Part shown: positions 15,286 to 24,317 of the stretch, one piece after another
Layout of the letters: every line of letters begins with the position of its first letter
Position numbering within the stretch: the first letter of the stretch is position 1
NCBI GenBank assembly: GCA_018241425.1
Contig: JAFEDU010000009.1
Location: forward strand, 17,189-81,188
Reading direction: 5' to 3'
DNA: 64,000 nt
DNA from: Pseudomonadota bacterium
Lineage (GTDB): Bacteria; Pseudomonadota; Gammaproteobacteria; Steroidobacterales; Steroidobacteraceae
Notes under the pieces: generated by a model
The model's input: the letters and a program-made list of their open reading frames with translations, nothing else
Told to the model about the DNA's origin: nothing
The model's database searches: none
Program-made: the position numbers and the translations under genes

Positions 15286-16732
15286 CACTGCCGTCCGCGC
15301 GATCACGGTCGTCGCGCTGTCGGTCGCAATGCCCGGTTGTGCGGTGGGGCCGAATTTCGTCCGACCGCCCGCTCCGGCGGTGAGCCATTACGCTTTCGGC
15401 GCGGACCCCACCCAGACCCCGAGCGCGCTGGGCACGGCTCAGCGCTTCGTTCCCGGCAAAGAACTCCGCGCAGACTGGTGGCACCTGTTTCGGTGCAGCG
15501 CGCTCGACGATGTGATCGCAGCTGCACTGGCACGAAATCCCGGCGTGCGGGGCGCGCAGGCCAGCCTGCGGCAGAGCGAGGACAGCCTGCGCAGCGGCTA
15601 CGGGGTCTTCTATCCGCAGGTGTCGGCCGGCGCGGCCGCCACCCGACAGCGATCCGAGCCGCTTCAGTTCGGACAGCAGGCTGCGCCGACGCTGTTCAAT
15701 CTCTTCACCCTCTCGACCTCAGTGCACTATGCGCTCGACGTGTTCGGAGGCCAGCGCCGGATGATCGAAGCCCTGGGCGCGGGAGTCGATCTGCAGCGGG
15801 CGACGCTGCAGGCCACGTACGTCACGCTGATCTCGAATGTCGTCAATACCGTGGTGGCGCGCGCAGCCTATCGGGCGCAGATGGAGGCGACCCAGGAGCT
15901 GATCCGGCTCGAGACCCAGCAGGTTGCGATCGCCGAGGTCCAGGCCCGCGCGGGAACACTCCCGTATTCCGGCGTTCTCAGCTTGAGAGTGCAGCTCGCT
16001 GCGAACCGCGCCACGATGCCGGCGCTCGAACAACGGGTGACTCAGAGCAATGATTTGCTCGCGAGTCTCACTGGCCATGCCCCCGCGCAATGGCAGCCGC
16101 CCGACATCGCCCTGGGCGATCTGACGCTTCCGGACGAGCTACCGGTCACGGTTCCCTCGCGGCTGGTGCGCCAGCGACCCGATATCCTGGCTGCGGAGGC
16201 GACCGCCCACTATGCCAGCGCCAATGTCGGAGTCGCGACCGCCGCCCTGCTTCCGGACGTCGCGCTCGGTGCCGCGTACTCGGCGAACGGACCGGCTCTC
16301 GCAACGCTCTTTTCCCCACCGGGACGCGCGTGGGACATCAGCGCTGCCGCGACGCAGCCGCTGTTCGCCGGGGGCACCTTATGGTTCAAGCGCAAGGCTG
16401 CCGTCGACAGCTACGAGCAGGCCGCAGCGCTATATCAGCAAACCGTATTGGATGCGTTTGCACAGGTTGCGGACACGCTTCGGGCGCTCGAGCATGACTC
16501 GGAAATGCTCGCGGCCCAGGACGAGGCCTTGGGCGATGCGCGGGAGGCGCTCAAACTGGTGCAGGTCAACTACGCCGCGGGTATCGCCTCGTACCTGGAT
16601 GTGCTGACAGCCGACGCCCAGTATCAGACCTCATTGATCGACGAGTTCCAGTCGGTGGCGCTTCGCTATCAGGACACCGTGGCGCTCTATGCCGCCCTGG
16701 GCGGAGGCTGGTGGAAGCAGGCCCCCGGTTGA
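15272..16732 (+). CDS. Outer-membrane efflux lipoprotein (NodT/OprM family)
   Basis: 486 residues. A signal peptide with lipobox MPGC (Cys23) precedes CAVGPNFVRPPAP, the classic opening of NodT-type factors; two outer-membrane efflux repeats follow, with LVRQRPDILAAEA near 300 and the closing LDVLTADAQYQTSL. It forms the trimeric exit duct for the pump encoded upstream, and overlaps the adaptor gene by 14 bases. With its own exit duct, the four-gene set is a self-contained exporter. No terminator is evident after it; the 278-base gap to 17010 shows no gene. Confidence 0.92.
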   Translation: MWASSTAVRAITVVALSVAMPGCAVGPNFVRPPAPAVSHYAFGADPTQTPSALGTAQRFVPGKELRADWWHLFRCSALDDVIAAALARNPGVRGAQASLRQSEDSLRSGYGVFYPQVSAGAAATRQRSEPLQFGQQAAPTLFNLFTLSTSVHYALDVFGGQRRMIEALGAGVDLQRATLQATYVTLISNVVNTVVARAAYRAQMEATQELIRLETQQVAIAEVQARAGTLPYSGVLSLRVQLAANRATMPALEQRVTQSNDLLASLTGHAPAQWQPPDIALGDLTLPDELPVTVPSRLVRQRPDILAAEATAHYASANVGVATAALLPDVALGAAYSANGPALATLFSPPGRAWDISAAATQPLFAGGTLWFKRKAAVDSYEQAAALYQQTVLDAFAQVADTLRALEHDSEMLAAQDEALGDAREALKLVQVNYAAGIASYLDVLTADAQYQTSLIDEFQSVALRYQDTVALYAALGGGWWKQAPG

Positions 16733-17010
16733 CAGCGCCAAAACGCGGTGCCGAATCAGGGCGTCTTGAGCCCGGGGCCCAGCCATCGGCTAAGTCGACA
16801 GCTCATCTGACGCGATCCCCGGTCCCGCCCACCCTGTCACAGGCTTGCGGTCCACCGTGCGCAGTGATGCTTTAATAGCTGCGGCGCGTCCCGCGTCAGC
16901 CGCGCAGCGGGCCCGCGCGCAACCCGTGCTGGCCACCTAGTGGGAAGGATTCTCGGCGTGCCGTGCGCGCGGGCATCGGTCTACCCAAGGGGCACTCGGG
17001 CGTCGGCCGA

Positions 17011-17439
17011 CTAGCTGCGCGAGCTGGCAGCACTCGCCCAGTACGACGCCACAACCCTCTCGCAGCACCCATCAATGATGACGTTGCTGGCATCGACGTG
17101 CAGCAGCACGATCGCGGCGCCCACCTTCACTCCCTGGGCGATCGCCTGATCCTTGTAGAAGGAGTCTTCGATGGGCCCGGAAAGGAGCTGGCCAGTGATG
17201 AAGCGGGATGCCCCGATCAGAACATAACCCTCACGCTCGAGCTGCCGAGCATCGGCTTCCGGGTTCTGCGTATCCAGAAATAGCGGCGGCCTCGAGGCAA
17301 CGACGGAGCTGACCGGCGCGGTCGCCCTTGGCTCGTAGTACCGCGCGAACAGACTCGTGCAGCCCGTCAAGGCGCCGAAGCCGCCGCATAGGCCTACGAG
17401 GCACATGACAGGGAGATAATTGCGCACCGCGTGAAGCAT
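17011..17439 (-). CDS. Small lipoprotein of unknown function
   Basis: 142 residues with a signal peptide and lipobox LTGC (Cys27), so probably membrane-anchored in the periplasm. The body has a repeated hydrophobic rhythm around GYVLIGASRFITG and GAAIVLLHVDASNVI, suggesting a small alpha/beta domain that alternates loops and strands. It faces the exporter operon convergently. I do not recognise a named family. The C-terminal CCERVVASYWA includes two adjacent cysteines. Confidence 0.65.
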   Translation of the reverse strand: MLHAVRNYLPVMCLVGLCGGFGALTGCTSLFARYYEPRATAPVSSVVASRPPLFLDTQNPEADARQLEREGYVLIGASRFITGQLLSGPIEDSFYKDQAIAQGVKVGAAIVLLHVDASNVIIDGCCERVVASYWASAASSRS

Positions 17440-17928
17440 GCGCCTCCATTCCGTCCGTCACATCACGACGCTTCAGACGCTAGCACTCCGGGGTCGAAAC
17501 GCAAGCGTCTTAATCCCTCATTTACCTAGGCTTAATGTGAAGCAGTCGGTTCCCCGCAAAGCTGTACGGGACGGCCGGGGGCCGTGCGACTCACGCAGTG
17601 TCCGGTGTGGTGGCCGCCTCAGCGTCTCTCGGCGGAGTCGGTGACTTCAGCGCTGCAACCCGGTGCCTGTCACGGCGCTCGCACAACGGCGAGACTGAAG
17701 TTTGGAGACGCCACTACGAGGACCTCGACCGGCGATTTGGTTTAGTGCGCGCATACGCTTGATGATGCCTGGATCCGCGTCGGCGGGACCCGTGGCTCTG
17801 CGGGGCCGCCTACAACTCGGGGGTCGGGCAGATGCGAATCAGAGCGCGGCCCTGCGGCCGCCGGCCCGGGCTTTGGGGCTGCGCCATCGAGCAGGCCCTC
17901 AATCCCTCGATCGAAGGTTCGCTCGGTC
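17440..17928. other. Intergenic region with no recognised gene
   Basis: About 490 bases between the small lipoprotein (start side) and the rlmE stop. Only short, unconvincing open frames occur; no tRNA-like cloverleaf, repeat array or strong terminator was seen. The part next to 17439 should hold the lipoprotein promoter. Confidence 0.5.
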
Positions 17929-18549
17929 TCAGTCCTTGAATCCCTTCGCCACCAGATACACCTCGCGCGATTCCTTTCGCGAGGCCTCGGGCTTGCGGAT
18001 AGACACCTTCTCGAAGTGGGGACGCAGCTCCTTCAGGTACTGATCCGATCCCGAACCCTGGAACATCTTGGCGACGAACGTCGCACCGGGCTTCAGCGTC
18101 TTGCACACGGTGTCCAGCGCGAGTTCGAGGAACCAGATCGACCGCCCCTGGTCGGCTGACTCGATCCCGCTGATGTTCGGGGCGATGTCGGAGATGATCA
18201 GGTCGAATTTCGTCCCGCCAAGCCAGTCGAACACCTTCTGCACCGTGGCATCCTCGGTGAAGTCCCCCTGTATGAAATCGACGTTCCTGATCTCGTCCAT
18301 GGGAAGAATGTCAGTCGCCAGCACCCGTCCCTTGTCGCCAACCAGCTTGCCGGCGACCTGGGACCACCCGCCCGGGGCGGACCCCAGGTCCATGACCCGC
18401 ATCCCGGGGCGGATCAGGCGGTCCTTGTCGTTGAGTTCGATGAGCTTGTAGGCCGAGCGCGACCGGTAGCCGTCGCGCTGGGCTTGCTTTACGAACGGGT
18501 CGCTGAGATGCCGGGACATCCAGCTGCCGCTGCTCTTGCTTCGGGCCAT
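17929..18549 (-). CDS. rlmE: 23S rRNA 2'-O-ribose U2552 methyltransferase
   Basis: 206 residues, FtsJ family. An N-terminal stretch with SRSAYKLIE, a SAM-binding motif MDLGSAPGGWSQV near residue 52, and the K-D-K-E tetrad: Lys near 35, Asp in LIISDIAPN, Lys in FVAKMFQG, Glu near 190. It methylates the A-loop uridine of 23S rRNA in a late step of 50S assembly. In many gammaproteobacteria ftsH follows rlmE; here the downstream side is non-coding. It diverges from the FAD protein gene 67 bases away. Confidence 0.96.
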   Translation of the reverse strand: MARSKSSGSWMSRHLSDPFVKQAQRDGYRSRSAYKLIELNDKDRLIRPGMRVMDLGSAPGGWSQVAGKLVGDKGRVLATDILPMDEIRNVDFIQGDFTEDATVQKVFDWLGGTKFDLIISDIAPNISGIESADQGRSIWFLELALDTVCKTLKPGATFVAKMFQGSGSDQYLKELRPHFEKVSIRKPEASRKESREVYLVAKGFKD

Positions 18550-18616
18550 CTTTCCAGGGCGTCATTGGCTAGAATCGGGTCATTGTAATGCCCCTCTGCC
18601 GGGTAAACCGGCCAGG

Positions 18617-20230
18617 ATGGTCCCGGTGATCCGCCTTACCGAGTTGCAGCTGCCGCTCGACTACACCCCCGAGACTCTGCGCCAGGCGGTACTCCAGCGC
18701 CTGGGCCTTGCCGATACCGACCTGACCGGCCTCACCCTCTACAAGCGCAGCTACGACGCGCGCAACCGGGCGCGCGGCGTGGTCTTCATCTGCATCGTGG
18801 ACGTCAGCGTCCGGGACGAAGCGGCGGTCCTGAAGCGCCTGGCCCGCGACCGTCATATCGGCGTCGCTCCCGACACGACGTACCACCCGGTTGCTCGCGC
18901 CCGGGACACGCTCACGGATCGCCCTATCGTGGTCGGCTTTGGCCCTGGGGGCCTGTTCGCGGCGCTGCTGCTCGCCCAGATGGGGTTCCGGCCGATCGTG
19001 CTGGAGCGCGGGCGCGAGGTCCGGCGCCGGACCGGCGATACCTGGGCACTGTGGCGGCGGCACCAGCTCACCCCTGAGTCCAACGTCCAGTTTGGCGAAG
19101 GCGGGGCCGGGTTGTTCTCCGACGGCAAGCTCTACAGCCAGATCAAGGACCCGAAGTTCTACGGGCGCAAGGTGATGCACGAGTTCGTGCGCGCGGGAGC
19201 CCCTGCCGAGATCCTCTACGTCAGCAAGCCGCATATCGGGACCTTCCGGCTGACCGGGGTGGTGTCGGCCATGCGCGAGGAGATCCGGTCCCTCGGCGGC
19301 GAGGTCCGCTTCGAGAGCAAGGTGACTGACCTGCTCCTTGAGGCTGGCCAGATCGAAGGCGTGAGGCTCGCAAGTGGCGAGATCCTCTCGAGCCGGCACG
19401 TCGTGCTGGCGCCCGGGCACAGCGCACGCGACGTGTTCCGGATGCTCGAGCACCGCCAGGTGCACCTGGAACCCAAGCCATTCGCGATCGGGTTCCGCAT
19501 CGAGCACCCCCAGTCCATGATCGACCGGGCGCGCCTTGGCAGCTTCGCCGGCCGCCCCGAGCTCGGCGCGGCCGACTACAAGCTGGTCCACCATGCGCGC
19601 AACGGACGCTCCGTCTACAGTTTCTGCATGTGCCCCGGCGGTACGGTCGTCGCGGCTACCTCCGAGCCTGAGCGCGTGGTGACCAACGGCATGAGCCAGT
19701 ATTCCCGCAACGAACGCAATGCCAACGCCGGCATCGTCGTGGCCATCGACCCGCAGACCGACTTCCCGGGCGGCGCACTGGCCGGCGTCGCCCTGCAGGA
19801 GGTGCTGGAATCACAGGCCTACCTGCTCGGCGGCAGCGACTACTGCGCGCCGGCTCAGCTGGTCGGCGACTTCGTTCGCGGCACAGGCTCGACCGGGCTC
19901 GGGGAGGTCGTCCCCTCGTACACGCCGGGCGTGAAGCTCGGTGACCTGTCTACGGCGCTGCCTGGCTATGCGATCGAGGCAATACGCGAGGCGCTGCCGG
20001 CATTCGGGCGGCAGATCCGGGGCTTCGATCGCGACGATGCGGTGCTTACCGGAGTGGAAAGCCGCACGTCTTCCCCGGTTCGCATCACGCGCGATCCGCA
20101 GACGCTGCAGAGCCTGAACGTGCGCGGCCTGTACCCGTGCGGTGAGGGCGCAGGCTACGCCGGCGGTATCCTGTCGGCCGGGGTCGACGGGATCAGGGTG
20201 GCGGAAGCCGTGGCACGGAACCTGACGTGA
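18617..20230 (+). CDS. FAD-dependent dehydrogenase of the COG2509 type
   Basis: 537 residues. Residues 1-90 form a small N-terminal domain found in this family (VIRLTELQLPLDYTPE). The FAD-binding loop is at about 105-125 (VVGFGPGGLFAALLLAQMG), and a C-terminal FAD segment reads GLYPCGEGAGYAGGILSAGVDG. The substrate of these proteins is not known. It is joined by a GTGA overlap to an rRNA/tRNA methyltransferase gene, which does not by itself give a function. The ATG at 18617 is preferred over an upstream start because the family begins with the VIRL strand. Confidence 0.85.
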   Translation: MVPVIRLTELQLPLDYTPETLRQAVLQRLGLADTDLTGLTLYKRSYDARNRARGVVFICIVDVSVRDEAAVLKRLARDRHIGVAPDTTYHPVARARDTLTDRPIVVGFGPGGLFAALLLAQMGFRPIVLERGREVRRRTGDTWALWRRHQLTPESNVQFGEGGAGLFSDGKLYSQIKDPKFYGRKVMHEFVRAGAPAEILYVSKPHIGTFRLTGVVSAMREEIRSLGGEVRFESKVTDLLLEAGQIEGVRLASGEILSSRHVVLAPGHSARDVFRMLEHRQVHLEPKPFAIGFRIEHPQSMIDRARLGSFAGRPELGAADYKLVHHARNGRSVYSFCMCPGGTVVAATSEPERVVTNGMSQYSRNERNANAGIVVAIDPQTDFPGGALAGVALQEVLESQAYLLGGSDYCAPAQLVGDFVRGTGSTGLGEVVPSYTPGVKLGDLSTALPGYAIEAIREALPAFGRQIRGFDRDDAVLTGVESRTSSPVRITRDPQTLQSLNVRGLYPCGEGAGYAGGILSAGVDGIRVAEAVARNLT

Positions 20231-20955
20231 AGCTCGAGGAAATCAGGAAGCTGCACCAGAAGAAGTTCCGGCAGGAATTCGGCTGCTTTCTGATCGAGGG
20301 CGAACACCTGGTGCTGGAGTTGCAGAGGGCGCTGCCCGGCGATCCGCGACTGAACGCCAGCGAGATATACCTGACCGCGGAGTTCGCGCACTGGCAAACA
20401 CCGCTGCCGGTCCACCGGGTGAGCGCGCGCCAGATGGCGCAGCTGAGCGAAACACGCTCGCCCCAGGGAATCGTCGCCGTCGTCCCGCTGCTGCCGGCCG
20501 CGGAAATATCCCCCGCCACGCGCGCCCTCTACCTCTACGAGATCCAGGATCCGGGCAACCTGGGCACCATCCTGCGCACGCTTGCCTGGTTCGGCGGCTT
20601 CCGCTGCCTCCTCAGCCCCAACAGCGTCGATGTCCATAATGCGAAGGCGGTGCGTGCTACGGCAGGCGCCCTCTTCCACGTGCCGATCGAAGCGGACGTG
20701 CCGCTGGAGACGCTGCCAGCCCGGTTCCGCCGGATCGCGCACCTCGGCCTTGCCGGGCAGAGCATCAGCACGCCGGGATTCCGGGACTTCGATTGCTACG
20801 TCTATGGCAATGAGGCGCGGGGCCTGCCGCGCGAAGCGCTGGCGGGGATTCGGTCGGTGGCCTTCACGATCGCAGGTTCGGGGGCCATCGAGTCACTGAA
20901 CGTCGCCGCATCCGTGAACATCTGCCAGTACGAACTTGCACGTGCGCGGACGTAA
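20227..20955 (+). CDS. TrmH/SpoU-family RNA 2'-O-methyltransferase
   Basis: 242 residues. An N-terminal substrate-binding part (ECFLIEG-like FGCFLIEGEHLVLE) precedes a knotted SPOUT domain with the three motifs: QDPGNLGTILRT, YVYGNEARGLP and SLNVAASVNI. It methylates a ribose 2'-OH in rRNA or tRNA using SAM; which nucleotide cannot be read from sequence. GTG start overlapping the preceding stop (GTGA). A GC-rich hairpin follows before the converging peptidase gene. Confidence 0.92.
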   Translation: MKLEEIRKLHQKKFRQEFGCFLIEGEHLVLELQRALPGDPRLNASEIYLTAEFAHWQTPLPVHRVSARQMAQLSETRSPQGIVAVVPLLPAAEISPATRALYLYEIQDPGNLGTILRTLAWFGGFRCLLSPNSVDVHNAKAVRATAGALFHVPIEADVPLETLPARFRRIAHLGLAGQSISTPGFRDFDCYVYGNEARGLPREALAGIRSVAFTIAGSGAIESLNVAASVNICQYELARART

Positions 20956-20992
20956 TCCGCGCTCCCGGAGCCACTTCCAGTTAAGGCAGTAT

Positions 20993-21021
20993 GGCGCGCG
21001 CCCGTAGCGGGGACGCGCGCC
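20993..21021. terminator. GC-rich hairpin between convergent genes
   Basis: GGCGCGCG (20993-21000) pairs with CGCGCGCC (21014-21021), and the inner CCCG/CGGGG extends the stem. It lies between the stops of the methyltransferase and the S53 peptidase and could serve both strands. No U-tract follows, so it may act as an RNA-end stabiliser rather than a true intrinsic terminator. Confidence 0.5.
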
Positions 21022-21030
21022 GCAGGCCTG

Positions 21031-22947
21031 CTAGTCCAGATCCTCCAGCGCCTTGAGGAGGTTCGCGACGTCGGGCACACCGATGCCGGTCACCTGGTCA
21101 TAGCCCGCACGGGCGTCCCAGAACCAGTTGTCACCCTTGCTCATGTCCCGGAACGGCGGCTTGTTGCCGCTGTAGGCCGCACCGCTCTTCAGCAGCTGGT
21201 AGGCCGGCACGTTCAGGAGCCCCACCCGGTGGCCGAGGGCCTGGTTGTAGAGCGAGGTGATGCCGTTCAGCTGCGGAGCGACAAAACTCGTGCCGCCGAG
21301 CTGCTCGGTGATGAAGCCATCGCTGCTGGAGGTGTAGGGCACGATGTAGCCGGTCTGGGGGTCGGCGTTCAGGGAAATGTCCGGGACGTTGCGGCCCGCG
21401 AAATTGCCCGGCAGCTTGACGATGGTGGTCGGCGGGCTGGTGCTGCTGTCAACCAGGGCCTGCCCGGTCAGCGTCTTCTTCATCCCCGGGATGCCCTGCT
21501 GGTAGAACGGCAGCGCGGTGAGGTAGCTCACGCCGCCCCCGCTGCCGCCGGCGAAGATGCCGCAGGCCACCGGATCGAAGCCCTGCGAGGCACACACCGG
21601 GATGAGGTAGTCCCAGCCCCAGCCCTGTTCCTGCTTGATGTTGACCTTCACGTTGTTCGCGTACTTCTGGACACCGGGCAGGGTCGTGCCACCGGCAGAG
21701 GTCATGAACCGCTGGCTGCTCGGGTCATCCACCGAGAGCACCAGGCTGAAGTCCGCCGGCACCTCGTCGGCGGCATCGAAGGCGCCGTTGTCGCCGGAGG
21801 CCGCGAACATGCTCTGGCCCTGGATCGCAGCCTGCGTGAGAAGGTCGTCCTCGGCCTTGAGCACGGTGGACTGCTTGCCGGTCACGGGGTTCGTCACCGG
21901 GCCATCCGCATTGGGGTTGGCGCTGCCGAAGAACTCCCACGCGCCCCAGCTCGTCGAGACCGTGTCCGCCTTGTTGGCGTCGATCGCCGCGGCAAAGGCA
22001 TCCACGAACCCCTGGTCGGTGTTCGGAGCCTCGTAGACCAGGATCTTCGCACCCGGGGCGATGCCACCCGACTGCTGCACGTCGAGCGTCGTCTCATCCG
22101 ATCCGGCTGCATCGCTCGGTGGCCCAGAGCCGCCGTCGACCTGGATCTCCGTGATGCGGTTCTTCTTGACGCCGAGCCCGAGCGAATTCCAGTACGTGAA
22201 CGCGTCGCTCGGCGTGAAGCTGGCCAGCGTCACGATCCCGATCGTCTGCCCGGTGCCGTCGAAGCCCTTCTTGTAGACCGGGTTCACGTCGTAGTAGATC
22301 GCCAGGTCCTGCACGGTCCAGGACCCGGGCAGGTCCGGCGTGTCGGGAGTGTTGTCGTTGCCGGGCTTGAGCGCCGGCAAGCCGACCGGGACGCGGCGCA
22401 CGTGCGGCGCAAACACCGGGCGGTTGTCCAGGCCGAGCACCGAGTGCACGGCGCCCGCAACCGCGGCAGGGATCTGCGGCGCACCGGCCGGCGCATGGAA
22501 GTGCAGCGCGGGCGCGAAGCTCGTGGCGGGAACCTCGTAGGCGTGCAGCTCGACGCCAAAGGCGCGACCGAGCTGGGCCGCCGAACCGGTGAGGTGGAGC
22601 TGCGCGGTGGCGCTGCGCGTAACGGTGAGCCCCAGTGACTCGAAGTGCCGGGTCACCGCGGCGACGGTGGCAGCGCTCGGGCCGAATTGCGCGGCGAACT
22701 GGGCGGTGGTCAGGAACTTGTGATAGCTCGGGCTGCCGTGCGTGTAGGTCGCCTCGACGAGCTGCTCGAGCTGGTCGCGATTGCGCAGGTTCAGGGCGAC
22801 CGTCACCGTGAGGTCGGACTTGTCGGACGCGCTCACGGGCCCGAGGTCGTACGCCGTCATCTTTCCATGTGGATACGGCTCTGCCGCAGCAATCGAGCAG
22901 ACCGATGCGGCAACGACCGCCGCGAGGACGCGCTTGTTGAAGCTCAT
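21031..22947 (-). CDS. Sedolisin (S53) serine-carboxyl peptidase with propeptide
   Basis: 638 residues. Signal peptide 1-22; pro-kumamolisin activation domain about 25-180 (SPSYHKFLT, GSAAQLGRAFGVELH); catalytic domain from about 210. Sedolisin active site: Glu285 and Asp289 in SDETTLDVQ, Asp386 in AASGDNG, and Ser554 in GGTSFVAPQ. A C-terminal calcium site is formed by DMSKGDN and the Gly/Asp-rich end. Secreted, self-activating endopeptidases of this kind usually work at acid pH. A GGGAGA ribosome site precedes the ATG. No protease-specific secretion genes lie nearby. Confidence 0.95.
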   Translation of the reverse strand: MSFNKRVLAAVVAASVCSIAAAEPYPHGKMTAYDLGPVSASDKSDLTVTVALNLRNRDQLEQLVEATYTHGSPSYHKFLTTAQFAAQFGPSAATVAAVTRHFESLGLTVTRSATAQLHLTGSAAQLGRAFGVELHAYEVPATSFAPALHFHAPAGAPQIPAAVAGAVHSVLGLDNRPVFAPHVRRVPVGLPALKPGNDNTPDTPDLPGSWTVQDLAIYYDVNPVYKKGFDGTGQTIGIVTLASFTPSDAFTYWNSLGLGVKKNRITEIQVDGGSGPPSDAAGSDETTLDVQQSGGIAPGAKILVYEAPNTDQGFVDAFAAAIDANKADTVSTSWGAWEFFGSANPNADGPVTNPVTGKQSTVLKAEDDLLTQAAIQGQSMFAASGDNGAFDAADEVPADFSLVLSVDDPSSQRFMTSAGGTTLPGVQKYANNVKVNIKQEQGWGWDYLIPVCASQGFDPVACGIFAGGSGGGVSYLTALPFYQQGIPGMKKTLTGQALVDSSTSPPTTIVKLPGNFAGRNVPDISLNADPQTGYIVPYTSSSDGFITEQLGGTSFVAPQLNGITSLYNQALGHRVGLLNVPAYQLLKSGAAYSGNKPPFRDMSKGDNWFWDARAGYDQVTGIGVPDVANLLKALEDLD

Positions 22948-23320
22948 TGAGTTCTCCCTGTCTTGGCCGCTTGTTGTTCGGATTGCGGCAGGCGCAGACG
23001 ATGCGCGCCGACGCCTGCGAAAACAAGCACGGCCTGCGTTCCCGCGGGGCGCGCACGCCAGCGCGCTACAGGGTTCTTAAGGCCGTAGCGCACGAGCATC
23101 GGAACCGCACTGTCAAACGATCGAGATCCCCTCGGTCGCCGCATCGAGGGAATGCCGAAGATGATCCTTTCAACCACCTGAGCCGTCACGGGTTTGGGGG
23201 GCCACTGTCCGTGGCGAGGATGACGAGCCTCGTTTCCGCGGATCGCCGAGCCCCGCACCGGTTTCGCAATGCGTTACGATTCACGCCGGCACGCGTTCCC
23301 GCCCGCTTCACGGAGCCACC
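22948..23320. other. Divergent intergenic region
   Basis: About 370 bases between the divergent S53 peptidase and threonine dehydratase-like genes. It must contain both promoters, but no clear -35/-10 pair or operator stands out. No open frame with coding character, RNA gene or repeat was found. Confidence 0.5.
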
Positions 23321-24316
23321 ATGGCGCAAGTCATCGACCGAGCCCTCCTCGAGAGCGCCTGGACCACCGTGCGCGGCGCGGTGCGCTGGACACCCCTGCT
23401 GCATTCCGAGTACCTGGACTCGCTCCTCGGGGCGCGGGTGTACCTGAAGGCGGAATCGCTGCAGATCGGCGGCTCATTCAAGATCCGGGGTGCCTGGTTC
23501 CGGGTGAGCCGCCTGACCGATGAGCAGCGCCATACGGGCGTCGTCGCCTTTTCCTCCGGCAACTTCGCGCAGGGCCTGGCACTCGCCGGTCGCAGCGCCC
23601 ACGTGCCGGTGACCATCGTGATGCCGGCCGATGCGCCGCGCCGCAAGATCGAACTGACCCAGCGCGCCGGGGCCACCGTGGTGCTCACCGAGCACGGCGA
23701 GCGCAACCGCGAGGAGGTCGCGAGCGAGCGGGCGCGGCAGATCGCCACCGAAGACCAGCGCGCCCTGCTGCATCCCTTCGATGACCCCTTCGTGGTGGCG
23801 GGCCAGTCGACCCTGATGCGCGAGGTGCTGGTCGATGGGGAGCGCGAGGGCATCCGGTTCGATACCGTCCTGTGCCCGGTCGGGGGCGGCGGCCTGATCG
23901 CGGGCACCGCGCTCGCGGAAAAGTACTTCGGCCAGGGTGCGGAGGTGATCGCGGTGGAACCGGAGGCGTGCGACGACATGCGCCGCTCGCTCATCACGCA
24001 TCGCCGCGAGCAGAACGCCGGTACGCCCAAGACCATCTGCGACGCGATGCAGGCCAAGAGCCCGGGCGCGATCCCGTTCGAGGCCGCCAGCCACCTGATC
24101 TCGCGCGGCATCACCGCGGACGATGCGGCCGTACGCCGTGCGATGCGCCTCGCGTTTGAGGAGTTCAAGATCGTGCTTGAGCCCAGTGGCGCGATAGCAC
24201 TCGCCGCGGCACTGGAACACGCCCCCGAGTTCGCCGGGCGGACGATGGTCCTCCTGTGCTGCGGGGGAAGCGTGTCGGTCGATGACCTCTACCGGCTGAC
24301 CGCCACCACGCACTAG
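23321..24316 (+). CDS. Threonine/serine dehydratase-like PLP enzyme
   Basis: 331 residues, fold type II PLP enzyme. The cofactor lysine is Lys54 in GSFKIRGA; the glycine-rich phosphate loop is CPVGGGGLIAG near residue 185; SSGNFAQG near 80 is the substrate loop. It would deaminate threonine or serine to the 2-oxo acid and ammonia. It lacks the C-terminal regulatory ACT domain of biosynthetic IlvA, so it is closer in size to catabolic threonine dehydratase or serine racemase. GGAG lies six bases before the ATG. The trmO gene follows after one base. Confidence 0.88.
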   Translation: MAQVIDRALLESAWTTVRGAVRWTPLLHSEYLDSLLGARVYLKAESLQIGGSFKIRGAWFRVSRLTDEQRHTGVVAFSSGNFAQGLALAGRSAHVPVTIVMPADAPRRKIELTQRAGATVVLTEHGERNREEVASERARQIATEDQRALLHPFDDPFVVAGQSTLMREVLVDGEREGIRFDTVLCPVGGGGLIAGTALAEKYFGQGAEVIAVEPEACDDMRRSLITHRREQNAGTPKTICDAMQAKSPGAIPFEAASHLISRGITADDAAVRRAMRLAFEEFKIVLEPSGAIALAAALEHAPEFAGRTMVLLCCGGSVSVDDLYRLTATTH

Positions 24317-24317
24317 G

